Shown here piece by piece: positions 46,290 to 58,302 of a DNA stretch of 64,000 nucleotides; the first letter of the stretch is position 1; each line of letters starts with the position of its first letter. Made by a program: the position numbers and the translations under genes. Below the pieces are notes generated by a model that did not search any database, had not been told where the DNA came from, and saw nothing but the letters and a program-made list of their open reading frames with translations. Source of the stretch: Scolanthus callimorphus (lineage: Eukaryota; Cnidaria; Anthozoa; Actiniaria; Edwardsiidae); the NCBI GenBank assembly GCA_033964015.1, contig CM066919.1:28363459-28427458 (forward strand), written 5' to 3'.

Positions 46290-46640
46290 ATGAAACCCCA
46301 ATCGCAGCCAAGTACTGCCAAGTTCGAGGAAACAGTGAGAGCCACGCTCAGGCGATCAGCTTCTAATATCACCGCTCATCGTATCCTAGCAGACATTGAT
46401 CAAGCTTGTTCCAACAACATGAGCGATTGCTACGCTAGACTTAAAAACATGGTTCCCTACATGCCGACAGGACGACGAGTATCGAAAGTCGAACTCCTAC
46501 AGTATGTCATTGATTACATCCAAGACTTGCAAACGGCACTGGAAAATCAAACGACAAATCGACGGAATCAGCCGACAAATCGAGCCAACAGAAGTCCGCT
46601 AAGTACGATATCGTTAAACAACAAACCTAAAAAGGTATAG
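46290..46640 (+). CDS. ID-type helix-loop-helix repressor
   Basis: A 116-residue protein of the inhibitor-of-DNA-binding family. These proteins dimerise with E-type bHLH factors through an HLH but lack the basic DNA-contacting region, so they block E-box binding in the nucleus. The HLH spans about residues 48-87: [13 protein letters not shown] (helix 1), [16 protein letters not shown] (helix 2). These match the ID signature of vertebrate ID1-ID4 (C-Y-x-x-L, V-S-K-x-E-I-L-Q-x-V-I-D-Y-I). The segment before helix 1 has no basic cluster. RSPLSTI near the C-terminus resembles the ID box RTPLTTL. It is intact and encoded by one exon as read; AAAAAGGTATAG at the stop could be a donor, which would change the last residues. 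The cnidarian copy cannot be matched to a single vertebrate paralogue. Confidence 0.9.
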   Translation: MKPQSQPSTAKFEETVRATLRRSASNITAHRILADIDQACSNNMSDCYARLKNMVPYMPTGRRVSKVELLQYVIDYIQDLQTALENQTTNRRNQPTNRANRSPLSTISLNNKPKKV

Positions 46641-49600
46641 TCCTAGTTTCTGTGCCGTGATATATTTGATTTTGGTTGTCTTTAGAATGTAACTTAGACT
46701 TAGAATGTTGCCGTCGGCTAACACCAATATCGAGTTGTGTTTTCTTGGAGTAGTGCTGCCAGCATTGTTGGAGGAGTGTCCCGTTTAACATACCAAAATA
46801 GTACTCAAACACCTGAATGTTTCTATTCGTCTCTCTATTAGGAATTCTACTTGATATCTGTTTCTTTGCAGCTAGAGATCAAAATCTAAATAGCATTTCG
46901 GCTCCAGTGCTTTTGAAACAAAACCCAATATCTGATTTATGACTTCGCCGAATTAGTATCTAACTCTAAAACTTTTAATCATTGGCCGAAATTAGAAATA
47001 AAGGCACTTTACTTTGATCTTTGAGTAAACATTGCAAAAAGGTTCATTGTATAAAGAATAAAAGATAAGACAAGTCGGGAATTTTCCAAACTGCAGGAGA
47101 ATTGAAGAATAAAGTGTGAAATGGCTCCGGACATTCTGCCAAAAGTTCCGAAGCTGACCGCCTTTGATGTGTAAAACATTGTGCATCGGAATTTTGTTCA
47201 TTAAAAAAGATTATAATAAAAGAAGATGAAAGAGTAATTACAGATGCAATAATGCGTATGAGCAAAAGACCAAGCATATGCTTTGAAGTTGTTTTGCTTA
47301 AGTGATTTATAAGCAACGAACTACGAGCTGTACTAAAATACCATAGAACCAGCGCGCGACTTCTTTATAATTTTCACGAAATTTGAAGGTTTTACAAACA
47401 GGGGCGTCTGGCATGAAAAGACTGCAGTGCCTCAAGCTTGCTTGGAGGGGTTCAAAGTAGCCACTGGCATCGTTATCTAAAACTGTTGGGAACGAAAAGC
47501 AGAAAAGCTCTCAAGGAATTTTTCCTTGTCCAGATGTTGTGCAGAGTTTGAGTGCAGGCACTTGCGCGTTTTGCTAGAAAAACTCCAGACGCTATACGTA
47601 AAAAGCAATCCCTGCGTAATAGCTTAGGCCATGCGCTCTGGGAGATATAAAACAGGGTAGGGATTTCATGTGCTGTGTCTTATCTTTGCTGTTGTTAATT
47701 TATTCAGATGTGAGCTGTGCCTGGTCTATATCAGTGAGTAGATGGTCTGCAGCTCATGATGTGTCAGCCCTTGTACTATCCGAAGTGATCGAACGATGTG
47801 CCAAAATCAAGACGCTCCAAGCGAGCATAAAAACAATCACTAATCACTGAACATTATGAGTTCCCTCTGGAAGGAAGCACCGTCTTACACAATTGGTATT
47901 TCATCCAAACACATTTTATTATTATTTCCGTATAAATATTCCAAGATGTTCAAGTTTTCTCTGTACGCAGCGAGAAAGCCGATGTCGGCACCGGTCATAG
48001 CTCTGTTGCAGGGGCATTATCGGCTCTTAAGCTGTTCACCAAATGCTCTGCACATATGCACAAGTAGTATTAACCATTTGGTTTAGTTATCACGGCTACA
48101 GGATGAGGCTTCCAGTGCGTGGATGGCCCACTTCAAACCGGGATTAGAGACAATCGAAAATATTCCGCCGGCAAATGAGGAACACAGACCTTGTCGATCG
48201 TTTTCGGGGTGCGGCATTCGTACAACACACTAAAGACGCAGATCCAAATGTACATAGTTTTGTAAGAAAGTCTTATTTTTAAACATTAAAACATGCAAAT
48301 CAGTTCTATTCTTGTCTGGTTTCTGTTTTTCTATGTCAGTTTTGTTCTTTGTTGTTCGTGAAAACATTCTCGAAAGTTGAATGTTTTTCGTGTTCTGCTA
48401 AAAGGATTGTTTTATGGGAAGCGTGCGTTTGCCTTCTGTGAAAACGTTTTCTTTCACCTCCTATCGTTTGCCTAAGTAGAGAGACAGATTTCTTGGCTTT
48501 TCGCACAAATCTGGTATAGTAGTTAGTGGCAGAAGCGGAAGGGAGAAACATTGCAGAAAAAAACCCCCAGAACGCATTCTTTTGACTCATCGGCCTTCCG
48601 TACCCAAAGTTTTCCAGTCCAATTAAATATCAACGTAAACGAGTTAAAAATATTAGTGTGCGGTCTGTTTTAGCAGCGCAAACGAAGTCCTAATTGATTT
48701 GTAATTTGCTACAATGGCTATAAGCTATTAGCCCTGTTATTGGGCTGTCCGTAATTGATTTCTCAGCTGGCCCAAGTCAAGCACAAGTATCATGGACTTG
48801 CTTGATTCGTGTCAAGGTACTTTCTTCAGCAATTAAAATGGAACGTGCGTTTATAACAACATCACGTTTAGCCGTCTCTCGCGTTACGCTCGTGGAAATG
48901 TGTTGAAAAGCAACCATTTAGAGATGGCCTGTCAGCACTTGAGAATTGAGAAATAGGACTAAACTTTATCGCCAAGCAAAACAAACTGTATTTGTTCCTG
49001 TAATATGCATTTGCTGCGGTCCGGGACGTGTTGCCGCCCGCACCTAGTACGGGAATTGCGTCCTTAGCGCCTACCAGTTTCCTTACGCGCGCTGACATTG
49101 CTTCCATATTGTTTCCTTTCTTGTGCGTAGTTTCGCGTAGCCTTCCGTGGTTCGTGACGTGTCACGCAACATAGCCTGTACGGCCACCATGTTTGCGTAG
49201 TTGATTTGCACCGGAAATACCACTTGAAAACTGTATAATCACTGTCAGACAGCTGCTTATCCGCTAGATCTGTATTAGCGGGACTCTTCAAGTGGTTCGC
49301 ATACCTCGCTCGGTTAGCAATTTACTAGTCGTGAACTCGTACTTTGTGCCATCTTTATCAAAATCAGAATGCTCTTGAAAACGTTCTCGAACGTTTGATC
49401 AATTAATCACGTTTCTTTTAGTTTTCCCACCACGAGGCGTTTACAAGCTTCTAATGGATCGAGTGACCCGGCCCTTTTGTGGAAGTGCAATCTATTATTC
49501 TATAATGGTTGCATTCACTTGCAAATCAAGATTGCAATTAATCTCGCTTGCATTTTCTAGAGATGGCAGATCATCAAATGAAGTTTTCAAGAGCTCGGCT

Positions 49601-50982
49601 TTAGGATAGAGTGCTCTACAGGGTTCTTGTTCCGAGGAACGCACTTGAAATTGCTCTTATTTCTTTTGATGACATCCTCTTTGTCGATTTCCAAGTCGAG
49701 AAATCATGCACATCTTCTGCGCCTGTTTCATGCCAAGATGACATATGGTTGCCCGCTGCATTGAGCTTGTCACAAGGGCGCCAAGAAATGCTGCTGATTT
49801 TTTAATAAACCCACTGCACGATAGAAGTGATAGCTGCCAGAGTCACTTTGAAATCTCCCAGCATTCACCCATGAAGCGGGCCTGTCCTCGCCACGTGCGT
49901 TCGAACGTCCCACTGGTCCACCAACCTAAATCAAAGAACTCTATCTCTTATGGCGACAATTTCTGTAATTTTTTAACATATACGTAAAGTGTAGCGTCCT
50001 ACGATTCAGACGGTGATTTCGTGAAAAATGCCGAAGCATTTCCATGTATCATGCCTCTATCTTGTATTAATGTTTATCTAGCCACCCATGCTGGCCCCTT
50101 TGTCGTCTACCTGTCCATATCCTGTCCACCCCCCGTCTTCGGCTTGGCCAGCAGATAGCACAGAGTGAACAATTTGTGCATTCAATGTCTGATGTCAAGC
50201 GTTCCCTCAGACTAATAGATGTACGCCAAGCTCCACATTAGAAGTGCTAGGCAACGGACAACACTGTTCAACAAGCAATTAGCAATTTCACATTGGACAC
50301 TGTAGAAAGTTACCATCCAAACTGAAAAGCCCAGGAGGCAAATTGCATAAAGATTTCAAGTCTCACGGTCGCTCGCAACATGGAAAACATTCCAGCATTT
50401 TACAACGGGCGCTCAGACCTGCCACAGGAAAAAAAAATAAAATACTTGTTAACCTTTCAAGTCAACTCTTTTCGGTGTTCTTTCAAATTTATTTTTCACT
50501 CGAGTATGATGCAAACGTGACGTTTTTACTCTCTTTTGTAGCCGAGAGTTACGTTACGCTTACGTTTGGAAGAAATTACGCCTGCTTTGAACCTTTGTCT
50601 TTGTTTTTTTTTTGCGATTTTCACAATTCTGCGAATTCCCACTTTACATTTTTCGAACGCCAAACTGCGTTTCATCAAAGGCCTTTTAAGACAGGCGCAT
50701 GGATTTTTTCAAAGTTTCGTTTGCATTTTGTAGTGGAAAATTCGGTTTTGAAGCCTCGCTAGTCCTTATTAGTAGATTCTAAAACAGGCGCGTAGCTACC
50801 AAGCCCGGATTAACAATTTTTGGTGAAGGACCGAGGTAAAAGAACTAGTTCAAGTTTTGTAGTGAATGAGAGGCAGTTTCAGTAAGGCGGTTGCATTGCA
50901 TTGGGCCCACATAAAGTTACTTTTTACATGGGGGTAAATTTTTGGTTACCATGTCAACAAATTTTGACAGCGGGCTTAAAGC

Positions 50983-51107
50983 CTAGTCTCCATATAGTCT
51001 TATCTGTCGCATCAGTCAACCGTGAAACAAAAGAATAATTCCAATTTCCATTGTTTCACGGTCGACTGATGAGACAGATACGACAGATAAGACTATATGG
51101 AAACCAG
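50983..51107. mobile_element. 125-bp fold-back MITE
   Basis: Arms CTAGTCTCCATATAGTCTTA... and its complement cover about 55 bp each, including GTTTCACGGT. The flanks GCTTAAAGC and CCTTAAAGG match at 7 of 9 positions, consistent with a degraded 9-bp TSD. Non-coding. Confidence 0.75.
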
Positions 51108-51336
51108 CCTTAAAGGTGAAAAATGCCTATCTACGCCCCTGAAAAACCTCAAAGCCTGCGTGAAATCACCCAGAGCTGTTCACTCATTTGGTTGACCGCG
51201 GGTTGGCCATTTTCATTACAGAGGCGACATGCATGTCTTCTTTTCCATGCATTACTCCATTCCTCCCGTTACTTCTCTTCTAGCTTGTAGCAGACGCACA
51301 TAGTCCCTCCCGTGTTAGTATAATTATTTCATAATG

Positions 51337-51565
51337 ATGAGCTGAGTATCATTCTCTGCCTGTGCCTCTCGTACTCTGTTCAACGGGTTCGATTCCTAGT
51401 CGGGGCAGCTGTTTCGAGCCTTGTGTTCATCGTGGGTTGAGGTGATTCGTCATTTCTTCTGTGTTTCGCGTCTTTCGGATGAGACAATAAATAGAGGTCC
51501 CATCTCTCAAACCACTACACTTAATCAGAACTTGAGGGACGTTAAAACCACAGAACTCACCACAG
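51337..51565 (+). mobile_element. tRNA-derived SINE
   Basis: A B box (GGGTTCGATTCC at 51385-51396) is preceded by a degenerate tRNA-like head. The body is GGTGATTCGTCATTTCTTCT, CGCGTCTTTCGGATGAGAC and GAGGGACGTTAAAACCAC. The body recurs at 30955-31080. A 3' tail microsatellite and TSD are not obvious. Confidence 0.6.
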
Positions 51566-51873
51566 AATGATAAATCTAACAACCACTCATGATTGTAAAC
51601 TGCATTGTATAAATTGCAGTCCGCATCTACAATTTCCACAATTTCTGTAAACCGCAATTGAACATTGATATGGATATTTGCGGTATACAAAATGCACACA
51701 TTTACATTTATTTTTACATTTACCGATGGAGCAGCGCGGGAAAACATATTAAAGCATTACCAATAAATGATACAGTCCAAATGACGTGCCATCTATAAGC
51801 CAATCGCTCCTTCTTTAAAAGACGCTTTTGACTTGGAAACATGCAAATAATTAACACTTATTGGATGAGGTTG

Positions 51874-51978
51874 AGCATGATAGTGAGATTTGTCAACGCC
51901 GAGGTTTGTGTTATCTGCCGAAGCGAAGCTGAGGCGGATAACACTAACCCGAGGCGTTGACAAATCTCACTATCATGC
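51874..51978. repeat. 105-bp near-perfect palindrome
   Basis: GCATGATAGTGAGATTTGTC at the left is matched exactly by its complement at the right. Pairing continues inward through CAACGCC and GTGTTATCTGCC to a ~13-base loop, GAAGCGAAGCTGA. Outer sequence pairs more weakly. A related half (GGCAGATAACAC with CACTATCA) lies near 26,430-26,500 in the fold-back element. Confidence 0.85.
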
Positions 51979-52969
51979 GAAAACCGAATTCAATAATTGT
52001 TTTATTATTCAGCAACCAAGAATTCTTACCTAGCTAAACGAAGTCAGCGATGAGGCCGTGCACGGCGACACGGTTTTTCAACTTCATCTTACGTCCATTG
52101 GTATTTTCCTTTTGTATTCAATTCAAATAGCCATAGTTGATGTTTAGATATCCTGAGCAATGATCTCTTGGCAAAAATCATAACAGATTCAACGAGAATA
52201 TTCGCAAAACCGGCTTTCAATTCGGAAATGAAAACCAAGATGGCGGCCAAACCTATTGGCTTGCGTTATGACGTCATTAGAGTGCATCAATCCTAATGTC
52301 TGTAGTATGACGTCAGGCACTGCGCGCCAACAAGGTTTCGCTGCGTACTCTTAACCAATCAGAACCGAGATAGTGGCATGGCTGAATAATAATAGTGTTT
52401 AGGAAGATATTTTTATTAACTGAATCTTGTTCAAGACATATGAGTCTTGTGATTAAATAAAGTCCCCTTTCTCGGGAGATTTTCCCATACATTTACTGTA
52501 TTTGCTGGAGGAAATTTGAACATTTTCGTCCTGTTTTCACTATCCCCCCCCCCCCCCCCTTCAGAAATTCCTGGCTATGCCGCTGCAGAACGCGTACATC
52601 ATAGATAGTGGAAAGCTATCAGACAGTCTGTCCCGATGGTAAAGCCATGCAAACGAACTTTTGAGTAATCTCTTACAATATTTTTGTGCCCACCCTCCAC
52701 AAACCCAGGGTTTTCTCTGTCTAACGTTAGACATACGGGATGACATGTTATGGACAAACCAAGGGTTTGTAAGGGCAATATTGAAGTGTGGCTATACTGA
52801 ACATTGGGTATTGTTCACGAGTTGCGTCACAAAGCCTCTTTTGTGTAGTAGAACGAATCATGATGAAATATTAACTGAACACAATGGTGTCCTCTGGGAT
52901 GGTTCTTACACAGAGGTATACCCTGAACATCACAGCTCAGTCATTGTCAATGCTTTAGCTACCCATTAG

Positions 52970-53092
52970 AGCAGATTTCACATGACTGCTGTAAAAGCAA
53001 TCACAAAGCGATAACACCATTCTGAGTAAAAGTAATAGGAGCGATTGCAAAGAGATTACCAATTATTCACGACAGTCATACAGAAACCGCTC
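52970..53092. mobile_element. TA-flanked MITE, copy 3
   Basis: Diverged member of the 35255-35379 family: GAGCAGATTTCACATGACTG at left and CAGTCATACAGAAACCGCTC at right, with TA on each side. It lies 170 bases from the 3' end of the MRPL15 coding region. Confidence 0.78.
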
Positions 53093-53260
53093 TAAAGCTA
53101 TATGGAGCTTGAAAACTAGATGGAGCCCTAGATCTCCATTACATGGTCTCCAAGACTGCACCTCTGGGTACTATTACAGCAAACACCTCAGCACAGAACC
53201 TTAGCTTCAGAAATTGCAGGATGGGCGTACAGTTCATATTCAGCACTATACAATGTAACA

Positions 53261-56200
53261 TTAGTCCACTTCATTTGCCAAATTGTCCTGTATTGCTGTA
53301 GCTAATCTTGCCTTTTCGACCTCCTCGTGGCCTGCCATGTACCCTCTATGTTCAACACTTTTATAATATGGAAAGAGTTTGGATGATGGCTGTGCACGTC
53401 TAGGAACTCGCCTCCCTTCAAATTTCTCAGGTTTCAGTAGTAGCCGTAGTCCTAATTTATTGTAATGTGCACAAGTTATTTTTCCTCCTTGTTTTTCAAT
53501 GGCATCAATTGCTGTTTTGAAGCTTTACTGACTTCGATATCCACTTTGGCTTGGAACCAAGAATTTCCCTTAAAGAGGAAAAACGAACAACATTAGATTG
53601 CTATAAGGGATAAACATTTCAAACAGAAGTAAAAAGTAATAGCTCTATGTGTGATACTAATAATATGCATTTTTATTATATAGACACGAGTGTTTTACTG
53701 GGAAATACGCCACTCGTAGATCTCATACGAAGCTACGTCCGGGTCTTCAGTGACATATTTTCCATATCCTCACTAGTGAGGATATCGGTGCTTTGAAATC
53801 AATTTGGAATAATTTTTTTCTGGTTTGTCTATACAATAAAAAGAAAATTACTCGGTGGCTTGACGATATGAATTTTATTTTCCAGTGTCAAAAGTAACAT
53901 TTTACTCACTCGCTGCGCTCGCTCGTAAAATATTGCTTTAGCCACTCGAAAATAAAATTCATATCTTCGCACCACCGTGTAATATCCTCTATGTATACCA
54001 CAACATATTATCCATACTGCATATGTTCAAATAATATGGCTTACAGAGCTTATGTGAGATTTAGCTGAACTTGGTCCCCAGATTTTTGGCATATCCAAGC
54101 TCATGAGTCCTAATTTTGGTAAAATGGGCTCCTGTAGTCCTTGCCTGTGAAGCACACTTTCAAGTGGGGAGGGGGGAGGTATAAGACTGCATCACCAAAG
54201 TGTGTGTGTGTGGGAGGGGACACTAAAAACAATAAGTGGGGGCCTTTAGCCCACAACCACTCCCTCTCTGCAGGCCATGGATATTATTGTGAATGAGTAA
54301 GTAGATGAGTCAAATGTAGCCTTTGGGGCATGACATTGTTCCATTCACTATTGACTCCCCATGAAAATATTGTCACTCACCGTTCCTAGTAGTTTGACAC
54401 CATCATTTATCTTTCCAACAGCCCCAGTTTTCCATAAATGGTGCATAGTGATTGGTTCATTTGGATTCAGTCTGCCACTGTCTATGAGGTACTGGAGCCT
54501 GTTAAGGTTCAGTGGCTCATAGATCTTCTCATTTCTGAAAAGAAAAGAAAATTCTATAAACTATCCATCCCCCAACAAAGATAGAATTTTTTATGAAAAA
54601 CAATGATCACAGGGACTTCAACTCTCCCAGTTTTGCTGGGAGTCTCAAGGTTTTCACTTGGTCTACTGGGAAAAATTCAAGACGACTGCCATACATTTAC
54701 TGTATTTCTTCTGGGAGAATTTCAAGGCGATCCCCAGATTTTTGAAGTCCTGGGGTTGGCATCCCTGTGTCATGATCATATTGTAAATAAGAGATTTCTT
54801 ATGAGCACTGAAGGCACAAGCAAACACCAAATATGTGAGAGGGTTGAAAAGAGACAAACAATTTCATTGAATCGGTTTGCTTCATCCTTGCCTGTTTTTG
54901 AATCCATGCTTTGGAACCCGCAGATAAAATGGTGTTTGTCCTCCTTCAAAGCCTAGCCTTGGTTTGGTTCCTCTTTGTCCTTGCCCCTTATGACCTCGAC
55001 CTGCTGTCTTGCCACGCCCAGATCCTGGACCACGCCCCTTACGACGGTGCTAAAAATGGAAAGGCATAGAGGATATTACACGACCGTTTGGAGATACAAA
55101 TTTTATCTTTTTGTGTTAAAAATTTTTCCCACTCATTCGCAACTGAATAGCAGGATAATGTTTTTTCACTATTTCCAACCAGTAAGGAAACAAAATTGAC
55201 CATACCATTTGCATTCTGACTGGAATTCCCATTAAAGTTTTTTCTTGACAAATGGGACAAATGATAACCTCAAACTATTGCAGAATGAGTCAAATTGTGA
55301 TTTATGTCAAAAAAATGGTTGGGGGTTCCAAAGTTTGTCACTGAAAATTTCTGTTACAACAGGGAGCTCAGTTCGTCAGGAGTCTTTAAAATTGTATGGT
55401 GTTGTCTAAGTTACAGATGGCTTCCTACATTGTACATTGTTATATTGTATTGCAATGATTCAAAGTCTAGATCATCGAGAAGCTTGTTAACTCTCAGCCC
55501 AACGGGGTACGAGAAGCTACGAATTTAGTTGTAAATCTGACAGATCGTGAATTCACTGAAATGGTATAGGAATGGAAATCTCAAGAAGCTAAAGTCCTCT
55601 GAGGTTGAACTCCATGTCTCCCGGCGTAATCAATCGAACAAATCCAAACAAAAAAACAATCGAATGCAATCAAACACCAATCGTTCGATTTGTTCGGCAC
55701 TCGAACAAAATCGAACGCGAGCTTTGCTGTGAGTTCGATTTTCGAACAAAATCGAACACCAACCAATCGAACAGATTGGATTGTTCGATTTTGTTCTGTA
55801 ATTATGAATAATGTGTGACAGGATTTCCCGGAGAAAGACGGGGACTCCCAAACCTTTGGGGAGGGGATGTTTTTGGTTCATGTAATTTTTAGGGCCCTCT
55901 GGTACATTTTGGGGGGTAAAAAAGAAACATGTTTTACCACATTGTAACCTGCGAGCATGAGTGCTTTCTTCTGTCCAGTCTTTTAAAATTTTACAAAGTT
56001 AGTCACGTGTCACACATTCGCGTAGTTGTTTTGGCCGGGGGCGAGATAACAAATGAAAACGCACGACAGCAAAACCGCGAGCGCTAGCAACAAAACGAAA
56101 GAGCGAGTTACCGAGGAAAAGCCTCTGCTAGTTAGGGTAGCATATTTTGGAGTGAAACATTTGGTGTATTGTCTCAGCACATAATCTTTTACAGGCTATT

Positions 56201-56684
56201 GTAGCTTCAAACGTCTAGTAGCTCATGTCTTTTAAAAATTCTGCACTATGTTCGGACTTGTAGGTACCTTTTTGGAGTCAAAATCAGATAAAACCACTCC
56301 CAATTTGGTACCTTTAGGGAGAAAAATCTAAGTATGTTTAAAGTTAGATTTCCGAACGTTCGATTTTGTTCGATTGTGAAGATTTTGCTGTGAGTTCGAT
56401 TGTGTTCGATTGCCGAACAAGTCGAAAATCAATCGAACGATTGGTATTCGATTGAGTTCGATTACCGAACGTTCGATTGATTACGCCGGGATGTCTGCAG
56501 CATGTTGACACAACGGCTTTCAGGACGCTTTCGGATGGCCATGTTGCCTTACAAAAGTGGTGACATTTTACGTCAAAACCTTTACCGTAATAAATGCTTC
56601 CGGTAAATCCCGTATATTGTTTAACGCGACGCGAGGAAGTTTCCTCAAAGCGTCGAGATTCTTCTGCACGTAGCACGCCGCCAT
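53261..56684 (-). CDS. MRPL15: Mitochondrial large-subunit ribosomal protein L15
   Basis: Component of the mitochondrial ribosome large subunit (uL15m). Exons in transcript order: 56684-56586, 55049-54892, 54534-54381, 53568-53261. The start [10 protein letters not shown] fits the short mitochondrial-type N-terminus, followed by [12 protein letters not shown]. Exon 2 carries the L15 hallmark: [21 protein letters not shown], then [19 protein letters not shown]. Exon 3 reads [20 protein letters not shown]. The exon 2 donor is GC (CAG|GCAAGG), a GC-AG intron. The last exon needs one extra A in the A4 run at 53515-53518 to stay open; the corrected frame continues through [13 protein letters not shown] and [16 protein letters not shown] to a stop at 53261. 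The corrected length is about 239 residues, short of human (~296) because the C-terminal extension is absent. Confidence 0.9.
53845..53990. repeat. Inverted-repeat element near MRPL15 intron 3
   Basis: ATTACTCGGTGGCTTGACGA with ATGAATTTTATTTTC is inverted at GAAAATAAAATTCAT with the ACCACCGTGTAAT end, giving arms of about 38 bp. The loop contains ACTCACTCGCTGCGCTCGCT. A second small palindrome, CCTCACTAGTGAGG, lies just outside at about 53768. Confidence 0.7.
55620..56490. mobile_element. 871-bp TIR element with GTTCGATT arrays, 6-bp TSD
   Basis: The ends CCCGGCGTAATCAATCGAAC and its complement are flanked by a perfect 6-bp duplication, ATGTCT (55614-55619 and 56491-56496). Both subterminal regions (about 170 bp and 145 bp) are packed with GTTCGATT/AATCGAAC in both orientations. 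The centre is unique and non-coding. The whole element is inside the first MRPL15 intron. Confidence 0.88.
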
Positions 56685-57519
56685 CTTGTTCTTCTTAGTG
56701 CCCATGCCCCCACGGGGAATTCCACAGGAAGACCATCCTTTGAATTATAAAGAAGAACGCGCACGTGTCCACTAGGAGCGCACACTTACTTGACGTGTAA
56801 AACTTAAAACCTATTTTGTCACCCGAGTTATCGCATGAATGTGTTGCTCTCCCTCAGTGGAGTGTGATGACAGGCTTATCTATTCGATATGTTAATTAAT
56901 TAGTGAGATTTTGCAGTAAAATTCAGATTTTTGGGGAAAATAAAAAAAGGTGGTGGTAACGAAAACTGGATTCCTGAGAAGTGTCGCTGTTTTTACCACA
57001 TCCCCTATTGGTATGTTGCCAAAGGCAGGCCACTACATTTTGACCAAAACAGTTGGTTCATCATGACAGGGGGACCCCCCACCATTCATGTTTTTTCCTG
57101 AGTACCCCCCCCCCCCCCCCCCCCCCCCCCCTCAGGTTCCCATCCCACATGGTTATTTTGGTTCTGCCAGATGTTTTCTCAAGATGCTTCACCGCTGCTT
57201 GCTGTATTAATACCTTACCCTGCAACAAGTACGCAAATAGTGGCCACTCCAACAACTTTGCTGGTTAATAACACTGGTGTACAGAAAGAAACCTCTGCTC
57301 ACAGAGTAGCAATACCTCAATTAAATCACACCACACAGACATTTTTATTTGCCATCATATACACAACTGTACATAGATTTCTGGAGTCCAGGATAGGTTA
57401 GCCTGGTTCTCAGATGCTATGGTAGAGTATGTTGTTTGCAAATCCTACCTTCATAGAGTTAGGAAGTGCTAACATACTGAGCAGCTGAGAATCAGGCTAG
57501 GGCAGGTTGACACCTTTTG

Positions 57520-58302
57520 TTGATCTGCCTGGAAGTACCCTACTGATCTGTCAGGACCCACCCTACTGATCTGCCAGGACCCATCCTACTGATCTACCAG
57601 GACCCTCCCTACTGATCTACCAGGACCAATCTTTTGATCTACCAGGACCCACCCTACTGATCTACCAGGATCCACCCTACTGATCTGTCAGGACCCACTC
57701 TACTGATCTGTCAGGACCCACCCTACTGATCTGTCAGGTCCCACCCTACTGATCTGCCAAGACCCACCCTACTGATCTGTTAGGACCCACCCTACTGGTC
57801 AGGATCCACCCTACTGATCTGTCAGGATCCACCCTACTGATCTGTCAGGATCCACCCTACTGATCTGTCAGGACCCACCCTACTGATCTGTCAGGACCCA
57901 CCCTACTGATATGCCAGGACCCACCCTACTGATCTGTCAGGACCCACCCTACTGATCTGTCAGGATCCACCCTACTGATCTACCAGGACCCAACCTACTG
58001 ATCTACCAGGACCCACCCTACTGATCTACCAGGATCCACCCTACTGATCTGTCAGGACCCACCCTACTGATCTGCCAGGACCCACCCTACTGATCAGTCA
58101 GGACCCACCCTACTGATCTGTCAGGACCCACCCTACTGATCTGTCAGGATCCACCCTACTGATCTGTCAGGACCCACCCTACTGATCTGCCAGGACCCAC
58201 CCTACTGATCTGTCAGGATCCACCCTACTGATCTGTCAGGACCCACCCTACTGATCTACCAGGACCCACCCTACTGATCTACTAGGACCCACCCTACTGA
58301 TA
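57520..58302. repeat. 22-bp minisatellite, ~35 copies
   Basis: Head-to-tail copies built on CCCTACTGATCTGTCAGGA plus three bases, with variants CTACCAGGA and CTGCCAGGA. It lies between MRPL15 and the 3' end of COPS5, starting 249 bases beyond the COPS5 stop. Confidence 0.95.

Larger units (their letters stand above)
46641..53260. other. Intergenic region between ID and MRPL15 genes
   Basis: No gene is supported. Scattered AATAAA hexamers (for example near 46,996) could end the ID transcript. Between 47,000 and 50,950 I see only unique AT-rich DNA and short open frames with no family resemblance. Mobile elements from 50,983 on are listed separately. Confidence 0.5.

Noticed and set aside
47641..47850. 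Possible small secreted protein (MCCVLSLLLLIYSDVSC...) behind a TATAAAA motif
   Set aside because: The ATG lies only about 20 bases after the TATA motif, so it would precede the expected transcription start. The remainder has no family resemblance and the frame is only 60 codons.
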